Source: Natronosalvus caseinilyticus (GTDB taxonomy: Archaea; Halobacteriota; Halobacteria; Halobacteriales; Natrialbaceae). From it: a stretch of DNA of 64,000 nucleotides. Both the position numbers and the translations under genes were made by a program. Position 1 is the first letter of the stretch. Every line of letters begins with the position of its first letter. Below the pieces are notes generated by a model. It did not search any database and had not been told where the DNA came from. It saw only the letters and a list, made by a program, of their open reading frames with translations. Positions 51,243 to 58,407 of this stretch are shown here, in pieces. The stretch lies in assembly GCF_017357105.1 (NCBI RefSeq), contig NZ_CP071596.1, forward strand, positions 930,001 through 994,000. The letters are read 5' to 3'.

Positions 51243-51758
51243 GCTACCACCTATGCCGCTGACCACGAAAAGGCTACTGACCACGCGATCACAGCCCGCC
51301 GCTACCGCGGCATCACCCAGGAAATGAGCGTCCTCGGGCGCCCCGTCTACCACGACCTCGACGACGGCGAGTACCGCGTCGTGAGCGCCTCCGGCAAGGA
51401 GTACCGGGTGAACGTCCTGGGCGACGAGCCCGAGGACCGCTGCGATTGCCCGGACGCCCGGAATGGCTGCCGAGGCGCCGATCGCGCGTGCAAGCACTGG
51501 TACGCCGCCGTGACAGCCACCGGCACCCTCCCCGTCCCGGAGGGGCTCGAGGACTCGATTTGCAGCCAACACGGCCAGCACGTCGACAGCGAGCCTGTGT
51601 TCGCCCGTGACCTCCGGGCGGCCCGCGACCTCGAGCGGATGGCGCCCGCAATCGACGCCGAGGCGGAAGCCGTCGACGCCCGCCTCGAGATCGAGCACGA
51701 GGCCGGACTCGACGCCGCGAGAGAGCGCGTCCTCGAGCGCCGCGGTGGGTGGGCGTGA
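51234..51758 (+). CDS. SWIM zinc-finger protein, cassette copy 2
   Basis: A 174-residue protein from ATG 51234 (Shine-Dalgarno aggtga). The SWIM motif is DRCDCPDARNGCRGADRACK then HWY. A long helical, acidic C-terminus follows (ARDLERMAPAIDAEAEAVDA). It is about 80 percent identical by eye to copy 1. The frame is open back to ATG 51144, where a leaderless start is possible. Synonymous differences in codons 4 and 6 of that extension between the copies favour it being translated. Confidence 0.82.
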   Translation: MTTATTYAADHEKATDHAITARRYRGITQEMSVLGRPVYHDLDDGEYRVVSASGKEYRVNVLGDEPEDRCDCPDARNGCRGADRACKHWYAAVTATGTLPVPEGLEDSICSQHGQHVDSEPVFARDLRAARDLERMAPAIDAEAEAVDARLEIEHEAGLDAARERVLERRGGWA

Positions 51759-51763
51759 GCGTG

Positions 51764-51979
51764 ATGACCGACGCGATTCCCCGGACCTGCCGGGCGTGCG
51801 GAGGTGCCGTTCGGTTCGTCCGCGCGGACGGGTTCGACGCCGATCGAGTGGTCGAGCACTTCCGATGCGGCGCGTGCCGCGAAGGCGGCCACCTGGTCCG
51901 CGATCGCCGGTCTGACGGCGTTGACGCCCTCCAGGGGCCCGTTTTCGAGGGTCAGACCCCAGGGGTGGCTCGTCCATGA
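51764..51979 (+). CDS. Zinc-finger protein B, cassette copy 2
   Basis: A 71-residue protein. TCRACGGAVRFVRADG and FRCGACREGGHLVR carry two CxxC knuckles. It starts six bases after the SWIM stop (GTG 51755, overlapping that stop, is an alternative). Its stop overlaps the next ATG. The order and couplings are the same as in copy 1. Confidence 0.8.
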   Translation: MTDAIPRTCRACGGAVRFVRADGFDADRVVEHFRCGACREGGHLVRDRRSDGVDALQGPVFEGQTPGVARP

Positions 51980-52233
51980 CCGCCTCGTCGACGTGTTTCG
52001 AGTGCGGTCGGTCGTTCGGGTTGGTTCCCGAGGACGAAATCGTCCGGGCTCGGGAGTCGCTCGGGTTCGGCGCCGCGAATGATCGGCTCCGCGAGTTCTG
52101 CTCGGTTCGGTGCCGGGCGCGGTGGCGCCACGTCGATCCCGTCCTCGAGGAGACGCGCCAGACGCGGCTCGCGGCCTGGATCACCGGTGGGATCGACCTG
52201 GAGGCGCCGGGGGCGATCGCCTATGGTCAGTGA
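51976..52233 (+). CDS. Zinc-finger protein C, cassette copy 2
   Basis: An 85-residue protein with CFECGRSFGLVPEDE and FCSVRCRARWRHVDPVLEE. The C-x2-C...C-x3-C spacing is TRASH-like. Only about a dozen residues differ from copy 1. It overlaps the B gene by ATGA, and its stop overlaps a fourth, broken start at 52223. Confidence 0.8.
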   Translation: MTASSTCFECGRSFGLVPEDEIVRARESLGFGAANDRLREFCSVRCRARWRHVDPVLEETRQTRLAAWITGGIDLEAPGAIAYGQ

Positions 52234-52347
52234 CCCGTCCGTCCCCGGTCAGGGGACGCCGACGACGACGGCCACGGCGGCCAGAAACTCGTCGACGTCC
52301 CCCCGGAGGCGCCACGCTTCACCTCGACCCAGCGATCCAAGCTATGA
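52223..52347 (+). pseudogene. Frameshifted fourth cassette gene
   Basis: ATG 52223 (ATGGTCAGTGA overlaps the previous stop) begins MVSDPSVPGQG. After that point the coding-like frame is another one (GDADDDGHGGQKLVDVPPEA then PRFTSTQRSKL, stop at 52345-52347). One frameshift would join them. Copy 1 has only an eight-codon relic at the same place. Confidence 0.45.
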
Positions 52348-52433
52348 CCCCGTGGCGCCACCGTTCGCCCCATCACGGGTGGTGCTCTGGAAGTCGTCTC
52401 ACCCTCGCAACCAGATCTCGAAAAAAGCCGGCG

Positions 52434-52781
52434 CTATCGCCAGTCCGGGTGGATCCACTCCAGTTCGTCGTGGTTGGCTTCGAGCCACTCACCTGGCCCA
52501 TCCGCGGCGTCGTAAGTTTCTCCCGTGGCTTCGAGGAAGCCCCCTCGCGGGAGGTCGTAGACGACAATCTCCTGGTGGGTCCGCCAGTAGACCAGCACTT
52601 CGTGTCCGCCGTTGCGGAGTGCGACGACCGTCTTCGGCTCGAGATGCTCCCGGAGGATGTAGGTCACCATCGCCGAGACGTCACCCCCTCGTAGTTTGAG
52701 CAGGCGCTCGCCGAGTTCGTAGCGCAACACACGGCGTTCTGCCTCGACCCCGGCCTCCCGCAACCTCCGTTCTGACCCCAT
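52434..52781 (-). CDS. Hypothetical 115-residue protein
   Basis: From ATG 52781: MGSERRLREAGVEAERRVLR, a helical start, then VVALRNGGHEVLVYWRTHQE and YDLPRGGFLEATGETYDAAD. Soluble, with mixed strands; family not recognised. It is convergent with cassette copy 2. Confidence 0.65.
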   Translation of the reverse strand: MGSERRLREAGVEAERRVLRYELGERLLKLRGGDVSAMVTYILREHLEPKTVVALRNGGHEVLVYWRTHQEIVVYDLPRGGFLEATGETYDAADGPGEWLEANHDELEWIHPDWR

Positions 52782-53355
52782 ACCTGAAGGGTTGTTGTCG
52801 CTCCAGATACGTGTACGTTAGCTTGGAACGCCCTGGATTCACGCGTAAGGTATCCATCCACCTCTCGGCCAGATCCTCATCTCGGCGCGAGTGGCGGGTT
52901 CAACGATACTACACTGGTGATGAGGGGGTGCCGAAATCGACTCGACTGTCGGCTCGGTGGCTGAGGTGGTCCTTCAGTGCGTCCTGGAATTTTTATATGA
53001 TGACGTAGCCAGCCCCAGTGATGCGCCACCCCCAGGACGATCTGCTCATCGTCGAAGCGCTCGTCGAGTACGCGGCGTCTGCTCTGGCCTCAAGGTCGAA
53101 CAGCACCCTCATTTCATCTTGCCACCTTTTTCATAACACTCAGAAAAGAGAACACTACAGCAAAAAGATATAGGTTCGCCCCCCCCTTCCCCGAGGTCGC
53201 CTGCTACGTCGAACGGACCTGGTTGGCCTCGACGATCCTATTGCGGAATCAGTTGCCTGCCAACTACTAACAGAATTTTTATGTTGGTTATTATATGTTA
53301 CCGAAAACGGCCGCTAGAGCCCCTATATAATACGTTCTCAATTAGGAAATTCATA
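52782..53355. other. Gene-poor stretch with a possible 50-codon fragment
   Basis: A frame at 53021-53173 (MRHPQDDLLIVEALVEYAAS, preceded by a TATA-like ttttatatga) may be the start of a truncated gene, but its second half is noncoding in character. A C-run (about nine) lies at 53178-53186. The last 150 bases are AT-rich. Confidence 0.4.
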
Positions 53356-53411
53356 TCGGTATATTGCCCAATACCGAGAATGTTATAACTACCCATCTCT
53401 ATTGGTATACC
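53356..53411. promoter_or_regulatory. Operator-like inverted repeats before the RHH-like gene
   Basis: The sites are tcggtat (53356-53362) with ataccga (53371-53377), then the palindrome ggtatacc (53404-53411). A TATA-like gttataac lies between. The start codon at 53424 follows, so autorepression by the small protein is likely. Confidence 0.55.
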
Positions 53412-53423
53412 AGAGTGATCCCG

Positions 53424-53558
53424 ATGAGCAGGTACACGACGGTCGGGCTCCGCGCGGGCTCTGACGTCCGATCCCGGTTGTCTCTCTACCGCGACGACAA
53501 CGATCTGTGCAGTCTGCACGATGCGGTCGAGCAACTGCTCAACGAAGCCGGGTACTGA
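53424..53558 (+). CDS. 44-residue ribbon-helix-helix-like protein
   Basis: MSRYTTVGLRAGSDVRSRLS continues LYRDDNDLCSLHDAVEQLLN. An N-terminal strand (YTTVGLR) followed by two helices is the RHH/CopG layout. Its promoter has matching inverted repeats. It may be a copy-control or antitoxin-like regulator; no toxin gene is recognised beside it. Confidence 0.6.
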   Translation: MSRYTTVGLRAGSDVRSRLSLYRDDNDLCSLHDAVEQLLNEAGY

Positions 53559-53589
53559 AAATAGCCCTGATCGCTCACCATGCATCGAA

Positions 53590-53768
53590 CGACTCGCGCA
53601 TTAAATGGGGTGTGTTGGAGACACACCCCGTGCCGAGTCGAATTAGCATACACCCCGACCGTCTTCCGACGGACGAGACCGACACCGAGTTGGTGTCACT
53701 TTACTCTACAGTCCGCGAGAGTAAAGCCGTTTCGTCGGTTCGGCGGGTTCGGGATCCACATCCGAACC
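53590..53768 (+). ncRNA. Run of five hairpins upstream of the integrase operon
   Basis: Hairpin 1 spans 53590-53640: outer stem CGACTCG...CGAGTCG and inner 9-bp stem GGGGTGTGT/ACACACCCC. Hairpins 2 to 5 are ccgtc/gacgg (53659-53672), gacacc/ggtgtc (53681-53697), ctttactct/agagtaaag (53699-53726) and ggttcgg/ccgaacc (53746-53768). The last ends at the ATG. It is either a structured leader RNA or a DNA recombination/packaging site. Confidence 0.6.
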
Positions 53769-53993
53769 ATGACAAAATCTTCGAACAAACACAACTCGTA
53801 CGAAACGACCGCAGCCAGCTGCGAACTCTGCCCACGTCCCGCGTCAACCACGATCAGCTCAGATGGGTGTGGCCCCATGCTTGTGTGTGGGATCCACGCC
53901 TCATCTCTTGAGGCTATTTCAGAGCCAGCCGCCTCGAACAGCTGGGACCACCCAAGCCAAAAGAACGGGCCTCAGAACAGGTGGGAGCTATGA
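53769..53993 (+). CDS. Small cysteine/histidine protein coupled to the integrase
   Basis: A 74-residue protein: MTKSSNKHNSYETTAASCEL, then CPRPASTTISSDGCGPMLVC, then GIHASS. Cys-x2-Cys, Cys, Cys-x2-His residues suggest a zinc site. Its stop overlaps the integrase ATG (ATGA), so both are probably made together. It could be an excisionase-like or directionality partner, but that is inference. Confidence 0.65.
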   Translation: MTKSSNKHNSYETTAASCELCPRPASTTISSDGCGPMLVCGIHASSLEAISEPAASNSWDHPSQKNGPQNRWEL

Positions 53994-55114
53994 GTTCGGC
54001 CCCAGACGTCTTTGAGGCCTCCCTGGACGAGCCACCCAAGTACGAAGTCCCCATCGAGGGAACAACGGATGGAGGTGACCGTGTCCCCGACCTCTCCCCA
54101 CGGGAAGCGCTCGAGCGATGGCTTAACAAACTCCGAGTGTCCAGGAGTGAATCCACCGTTTCAGCGTACCACTACCGGTTGAAACATTTCGTTGAGTGGT
54201 GTGAAGAGGTGGGCATCTCCGAGGTCGGCCAGGTGAACGGGTGGGACATCGAGTCCTACGAGACCTCCCGGCGGGAACAGGGGTTAGAGCCAATTACCCT
54301 CAACAACGAGTTGGGCACCCTGCAAAGTTTCTTCGAGTACTGCGTTAAGGTCGAACTCGTCGACGAAGGGCTCCCAACGAAGGTTGACCCACCGGTCGTT
54401 CCCGCTGCCGATCAGGTGAGCAAGGTGCGACTCCACACCGACCGCGCTCAGGCGTTACTCACCCACTACGTGGCGACTGAGTGTGGTTCACGCGCGCACA
54501 CGTTGCTCGCGCTGGCGTGGTTTACCGGCGCACGTTTGGGCGCACTTCGCGGCCTCGATCTCGAGGACTACGACCGAGAGCAACAGTGCCTCAAGTTCAC
54601 TCACCGCCCGCGCGAAGAGACCCCATTGAAGAATGGAGCCGACGGTGAACGCTTCGTTGGCCTCCCGAAGCAGGCGTGTGACGTTGTCGACGCGTACATT
54701 CAGAAACATCGACTCGAAAAGTACGACGACTATGGTCGGCGGCCACTGTTGACGAGTGAGCGTGGCCGTCCCTCGACGAATGCCGTTCGGGCCTGGATGT
54801 ACCTGGCCACCGTCCCATGTCTCCACTCACCGTGCCCCCACGGAAACGACCCGGACACGTGTAATTTTCTGGATTACTCGGCGGCGAGCAAGTGTCCCTC
54901 GTCGCGGAGTCCCCACCAGGTTCGGACTGGCTCGATCACGTGGCAACTCAACCGAGGGATTCCCCCAGAACGTGTCGCCGAACGGGTGAACACGTCGATC
55001 GAGGTCCTCCTCCGACATTACGATCAACCGACCAGGATGGAGGAGATGCGCGAGCGTCGGCGCCCATACCTGGATCGCCTCTCATTCGGCGACGAGGAGG
55101 GTGATGACCGATGA
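53990..55114 (+). CDS. int: Tyrosine recombinase (integrase) of the element
   Basis: A 374-residue protein. The N-terminal SAM-like core-binding domain (ALERWLNKLRVSRSESTVSAY) is followed by the catalytic domain: R182 in TGARLGALRG, H309-x2-R312 in SPHQVRTGS and Y344 in LLRHYDQPT. A four-Cys insertion (C277, C282, C291, C302) is common in haloarchaeal integrases. It cuts and joins at tRNA-Pro. The stop codon directly precedes the right att copy, so the intact gene sits at the element's edge. Confidence 0.93.
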   Translation: MSSAPDVFEASLDEPPKYEVPIEGTTDGGDRVPDLSPREALERWLNKLRVSRSESTVSAYHYRLKHFVEWCEEVGISEVGQVNGWDIESYETSRREQGLEPITLNNELGTLQSFFEYCVKVELVDEGLPTKVDPPVVPAADQVSKVRLHTDRAQALLTHYVATECGSRAHTLLALAWFTGARLGALRGLDLEDYDREQQCLKFTHRPREETPLKNGADGERFVGLPKQACDVVDAYIQKHRLEKYDDYGRRPLLTSERGRPSTNAVRAWMYLATVPCLHSPCPHGNDPDTCNFLDYSAASKCPSSRSPHQVRTGSITWQLNRGIPPERVAERVNTSIEVLLRHYDQPTRMEEMRERRRPYLDRLSFGDEEGDDR

Positions 55115-55136
55115 GGTTGAAACCCGGGCGGTCCCA
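55115..55136. repeat. attR copy 1
   Basis: The sequence ggttgaaacccgggcggtccca matches the tRNA-Pro 3' end (33978-33999) at 20 of 22 bases, directly after the integrase stop. The inner boundary is likely here. Confidence 0.75.
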
Positions 55137-55141
55137 CTTCT

Positions 55142-55250
55142 GTCGTCGCGAGCAATCCCGCGAGCGACGCCAACGTGAAAAGCCGGATTTGAACCAGGGA
55201 GGAGTTCCGCTCCGACCGTGGTTCACAATCCGGGCGGCCCCATCCTCTTA
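55142..55250. repeat. Right-flank repeat 1, containing attR copy 2
   Basis: The block starts gtcgtcgcgagcaatcccg and ends with an att-like ggttcacaatccgggcgg continuing to catcctctta (55220-55250). It resembles 55871-55978 along its length. It holds an inverted T-arm relic (ccggatttgaacc, 55183-55195). Confidence 0.7.
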
Positions 55251-55456
55251 ATTCGAATTGAGCCATCACACTCTTTCTTTCACCTCCACCAGCGCCGGCC
55301 CTCAACCGACCGGGCAGTATTGGCGGCCTTTACCGTCAAACTCGTGGCGCCCAGCGAGCCCAGCGGATGCTTCGCAAGGCTAACCCGGAGATAACCTCGA
55401 AGCTGTACTCTCCACCACTAGCACTTATAGCACGAGCTGTCGTGTTATACGTTACC

Positions 55457-55852
55457 ATGAATGACGGACTCGAGTCAGCGTTCGCAGATGCAATACTCAG
55501 CGTGTGTCGGACGGTAGTCGGGGATGAATTACGAAGTATCACGTATTTCACCGAGGATCAGGTTGAGCAAATCTACCTCCGGTCTGATCTCGATCGGACG
55601 GCTGATCTCATCGGATTCGCCGAGTTGGAACGGAACGGCTTTCGAGCGGACGAGCTATACCGAGATACGCAGTTGGGTGAGTATCAAGCCACTGTTCGAA
55701 TGTTCGAATACGGGTATCTGACACGCGTTATTCACGACCGCTATGGTGCCTGGGTGACGACTGACTCAATGTCGATGGATCGGTTCGAAGAACTCACCAC
55801 TGCTCTCAAATCGGTCCTGGTAACGCATACGGGTGACACTGCTGAGGAGTGA
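55457..55852 (+). CDS. DUF7522-like protein
   Basis: A 131-residue protein from ATG 55457. It contains DAILSVCRTVVGDELRSITY, FTEDQVEQIYLRSDLDRTAD, YQATVRMFEYGYLTRVI and WVTTDSMSMDRFEELTTAL, matching the haloarchaeal DUF7522 family as I recall it. Function is unknown. It lies between two att-like repeats, so it may have come with a former element. Confidence 0.82.
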   Translation: MNDGLESAFADAILSVCRTVVGDELRSITYFTEDQVEQIYLRSDLDRTADLIGFAELERNGFRADELYRDTQLGEYQATVRMFEYGYLTRVIHDRYGAWVTTDSMSMDRFEELTTALKSVLVTHTGDTAEE

Positions 55853-55870
55853 GTGAACCTCCTTATTTGG

Positions 55871-55978
55871 TCTCGTCGCGAACAAACCCGCGAGCGACGC
55901 GACCTAAGGAGTCCGAATTTGAACAAGGAGAACGTCCGATCCGGCATAATTCACGATTGGTGGTCCTATCCTCAACCC
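55871..55978. repeat. Right-flank repeat 2 with a degenerate att-like end
   Basis: The sequence tcgtcgcgaacaaacccgcg and then aattcacgattggtggtcct is a diverged copy of 55142-55250. Its end (55949-55975) keeps the att-like ggtcctatcctcaa. Confidence 0.6.
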
Positions 55979-56090
55979 GCTAGTGCGAGTTCTCCCTTCG
56001 CCGGACTACAACGCAATCGATCGGGGACTGATGCGACGATCACCGGGAGGTTGCGCCGCTGCGCAACTCCTGTGCCGAGTACGAGTCGCG

Positions 56091-56372
56091 TCACTCCGTT
56101 CGCTCCGTCTCGAGCGAGAGCCACCAGAGGTGCCACCGTCCTTCCACGTGCAGGTGCTCGAGCGTTCCGTCCTCGACCATGGCCGACAGCTGTTTGTGCA
56201 TCTCCTCGACTGAAGTCGAGTACTGGCCGGCCAGGTACTGCGTGTTGACGACGGGCACGGGTGCGGCCAGGATCGAATCGACGATCGCCTGTGGAGTGAC
56301 CGAGCTGTCGTCGCTGTCGCCGGACTCTGAACCACCGTCCGCCCGCAGTCGATGCTCGCTATCAATTGGCAT
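56091..56372 (-). CDS. Small winged-helix-like protein
   Basis: A 93-residue protein from ATG 56372 (MPIDSEHRLRADGGSESGDS). After a Ser/Asp linker comes an HTH-like part: TPQAIVDSILAAPVPVVNTQ, then AGQYSTSVEEMHKQLSAMVE, then the wing GTLEHLHVEGRWHLWW. A transcription factor is likely; target unknown. Confidence 0.65.
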   Translation of the reverse strand: MPIDSEHRLRADGGSESGDSDDSSVTPQAIVDSILAAPVPVVNTQYLAGQYSTSVEEMHKQLSAMVEDGTLEHLHVEGRWHLWWLSLETERTE

Positions 56373-56532
56373 AGATGAGCTACTCCCCCGGACGTGTTGA
56401 ACCCTCCACCTGGCCGTCACCGTGATGTCGTCTACGGCCGCGCCGTCACGTTCCGCAGACGAGTCACCTGGCGTGACCGTCATCGCGAGGGCGAGTAGGC
56501 ATTATCAGTGCGACGGTAGTACGACGGGTGCC

Positions 56533-56739
56533 ATGACGGCAGTCAAAGTAATCCGCGTGATGGGTACGTCAGAGGAGTCCTGGGAAGAAGCCGCTCGAGA
56601 AGCGTTCCGCGAGGCGAGTCAGACGGTCGACGACATCTCCGGTATCAACGTCGAAAACTGGACGGCCAACGTCGAGGACGGCGAAATCGTGGAGTACAAG
56701 GCGACGACTGAGATCGCGTTCCCGGTCGAGCACTCGTAG
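56533..56739 (+). CDS. Dodecin-family protein lacking the usual flavin-stacking Trp
   Basis: A 68-residue protein (MTAVKVIRVMGTSEESWEEA). It aligns without gaps to the Halobacterium dodecin I remember, over the core TVDDISGINVENWTANVEDG. The Trp that stacks on riboflavin (W36) is Gly here, and a Trp stands six residues later. Dodecins are dodecameric flavin stores. This member may bind flavin differently or another ligand. Confidence 0.85.
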   Translation: MTAVKVIRVMGTSEESWEEAAREAFREASQTVDDISGINVENWTANVEDGEIVEYKATTEIAFPVEHS

Positions 56740-56884
56740 TCGCACTCGAGGGGTGCGTCGTCCGCCGACGCCTCGAGACGGGACGGCCGGTTGGCGGCCA
56801 GACGAACCGAACGCTGACGAGAGTCGAACGACCGGCCATCGCGACGCGACACGTTTTTCTCACCGCCACCGCCTCTTCGATACT

Positions 56885-57364
56885 ATGTTCCGTTCTGGTG
56901 CGTTCGTCGCCGAGCACGTCTCGCCGGTGATCGACGAACAGGTACAGCCCAACGGCGTGGACCTCACCGTCGACGTCGTCTTCGACCAGCTCGAGCCGGG
57001 CCGGATAACCCGTGACGGCAAGGAGATCGGTGACCGGGTCGCCCGTCCGCTCGAGGAACTCGAGCGCAAGGACCCCGACAGGTACTACCTGCCGGTCGGC
57101 TCCTACATCGTGCGGTACGGCGAGCGGATTCGGGTACCTGACGGTCACGTCGGGTTCGTCTACCCGCGGTCGTCGCTCATGCGAAACTCGTGTATGCTCA
57201 ACACGGCCGTCTGGGACGCGGGCTACGAGGGTCGCGGCGAGGGGCTCTTGCAGGTCCACCACGACGTCGAACTCGAGCGCGGGGCGCGGATCGCCCAGCT
57301 CGTCTTCGCGCAGGCCGACCACGACGAGACGTACGACGGGAGCTACCAGGGCGAGAATCTCTGA
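56885..57364 (+). CDS. dut: dUTP diphosphatase / dCTP deaminase-like protein
   Basis: A 159-residue protein from ATG 56885. Family motifs are VQPNGVDLTVD, YPRSSLMRNSCML, TAVWDAGYEGRGEG, ARIAQLVF and the C-terminal GSYQGE. It hydrolyses dUTP to dUMP (or deaminates dCTP), keeping uracil out of DNA. In the stretch GRGEGLLQVHH a Gln replaces the deaminase Glu, favouring dUTPase over deaminase. Confidence 0.85.
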   Translation: MFRSGAFVAEHVSPVIDEQVQPNGVDLTVDVVFDQLEPGRITRDGKEIGDRVARPLEELERKDPDRYYLPVGSYIVRYGERIRVPDGHVGFVYPRSSLMRNSCMLNTAVWDAGYEGRGEGLLQVHHDVELERGARIAQLVFAQADHDETYDGSYQGENL

Positions 57365-57386
57365 TCGAGAGGGTCTTCGGCACCAA

Positions 57387-58268
57387 TCACCGTTTCCTGG
57401 TCGTCATTCCGAGCGCGTTTCTCGACATCGTCACCGGCCGACTCATCGCCCGAATCGCTTCGTCGGCAGCCGAGCGTACGCGCCCTTGCGCCCGGTGGAG
57501 CGGCACCACGGCTCGTTTTCCGGCCTCGGCGGCGACGTCCCAGCTCACTCGCTCGACGAACTCGCCGCGCGAGCGCGCCCACCGACTCGGGTGTGCAAGG
57601 ACGTACAGCCGCGGACAGGCGCCCGACTCGAGCAGCTCGACGAGGTCGTCGGTGGTGTCGACGCGGCCGACGGTCGGGTCGACGATACCCCAGTGGCGAC
57701 CGGTGTCCGAGACGTACGTCGGCTTCCGCGGATCCGCGTCGTCCGTTTCGATCGTTCCGTAGGCGGTCCCGACGAGTCCGTACTGTTCGGGCGGGCGGGC
57801 CTCGTCCCACATGTCGGTGTTGAGGTGAGGCGAGAGCGGACTGCCGTGTGAACACGCCGTCGTCACGTCGACGTGGGCGCGAAACCGCTCGAGGTTTCGC
57901 TCGAACGCTTCGTAGGCGAGCTCCCGATTTCCCCTCGCCCGTGCGAGGTCCTCGTAGTGGTAGCCGACCTCGTGGCCGAGGTCCACGAGGGCGCGAGCGA
58001 ACTCGGGACTGAACGTCGACGTCCGGAGGTAGTAGGTCGCCTCGATGCCGTACTCGGCCTCGAGGTGAGCCATCGAGCGGGCGATACTCGGTCGCCGGTC
58101 GACGTCGTGGCGAACGATTGCGTACCGTTCGGAGACCGTCTCCGCCTCGAGAAACGACGCCACGGAGTACGTCTCGTACCCCCGTTCGTTCAGGGTCTGG
58201 AGCAGTCGTTCGTAGGCGTCGAACGTAAAGTCCTGTACGACGAACTGTCCGTCTCCGATGAGGGTCAT
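57387..58268 (-). CDS. Polysaccharide-deacetylase-like (NodB fold) protein
   Basis: A 293-residue protein. NodB motif 1 is YAIVRHDVDRRPSIA. Later come GHEVGYHYEDLARARG and CSHGSPLSPHLN, a variant metal site. These proteins deacetylate glycans or have unknown substrates. It has no signal peptide, so it is cytoplasmic. It is convergent with the dUTPase gene. Confidence 0.82.
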   Translation of the reverse strand: MTLIGDGQFVVQDFTFDAYERLLQTLNERGYETYSVASFLEAETVSERYAIVRHDVDRRPSIARSMAHLEAEYGIEATYYLRTSTFSPEFARALVDLGHEVGYHYEDLARARGNRELAYEAFERNLERFRAHVDVTTACSHGSPLSPHLNTDMWDEARPPEQYGLVGTAYGTIETDDADPRKPTYVSDTGRHWGIVDPTVGRVDTTDDLVELLESGACPRLYVLAHPSRWARSRGEFVERVSWDVAAEAGKRAVVPLHRAQGRVRSAADEAIRAMSRPVTMSRNALGMTTRKR

Positions 58269-58407
58269 GTGCTGGCGATACTCCCTTCCCAGTGATTACT
58301 ATCGACGCACTACTCTCACGTCGGGTGAGCGTATGGTCTCCATACCGGAGGAACGAGCAGGTCGACGGTGGTCGCTCTTTTTACGCGCCGGACCCTTCCG
58401 TCCGAGC

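Larger units (their letters stand above)
34000..55250. mobile_element. About 21-kb integrated element in tRNA-Pro
   Basis: The left edge is the tRNA-Pro 3' end. Next to the right edge is a tyrosine recombinase ending at 55114, followed by partial copies of the tRNA 3' end at 55115-55136 and 55220-55250. The latter also shares the post-tRNA CCCATCCTCTTA with the left edge. The inside differs from the backbone: a replication-type gene, many small overlapping zinc-finger genes, AT-rich islands, remnants and duplicated cassettes. No capsid or terminase gene is recognised, so it is an integrated plasmid-like or defective viral element. Confidence 0.85.

Noticed and set aside
52079-52699. 206-codon plus-strand frame
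   Set aside because: It overlaps the zinc-finger C gene and the minus-strand 115-residue gene in other frames, and its composition is Arg/Ser/Pro shadow type.
55115-55250. Second and third tRNA-Pro genes
   Set aside because: Only the 3' third of the tRNA is present. There is no anticodon arm or 5' acceptor strand, so they are attachment-site copies.
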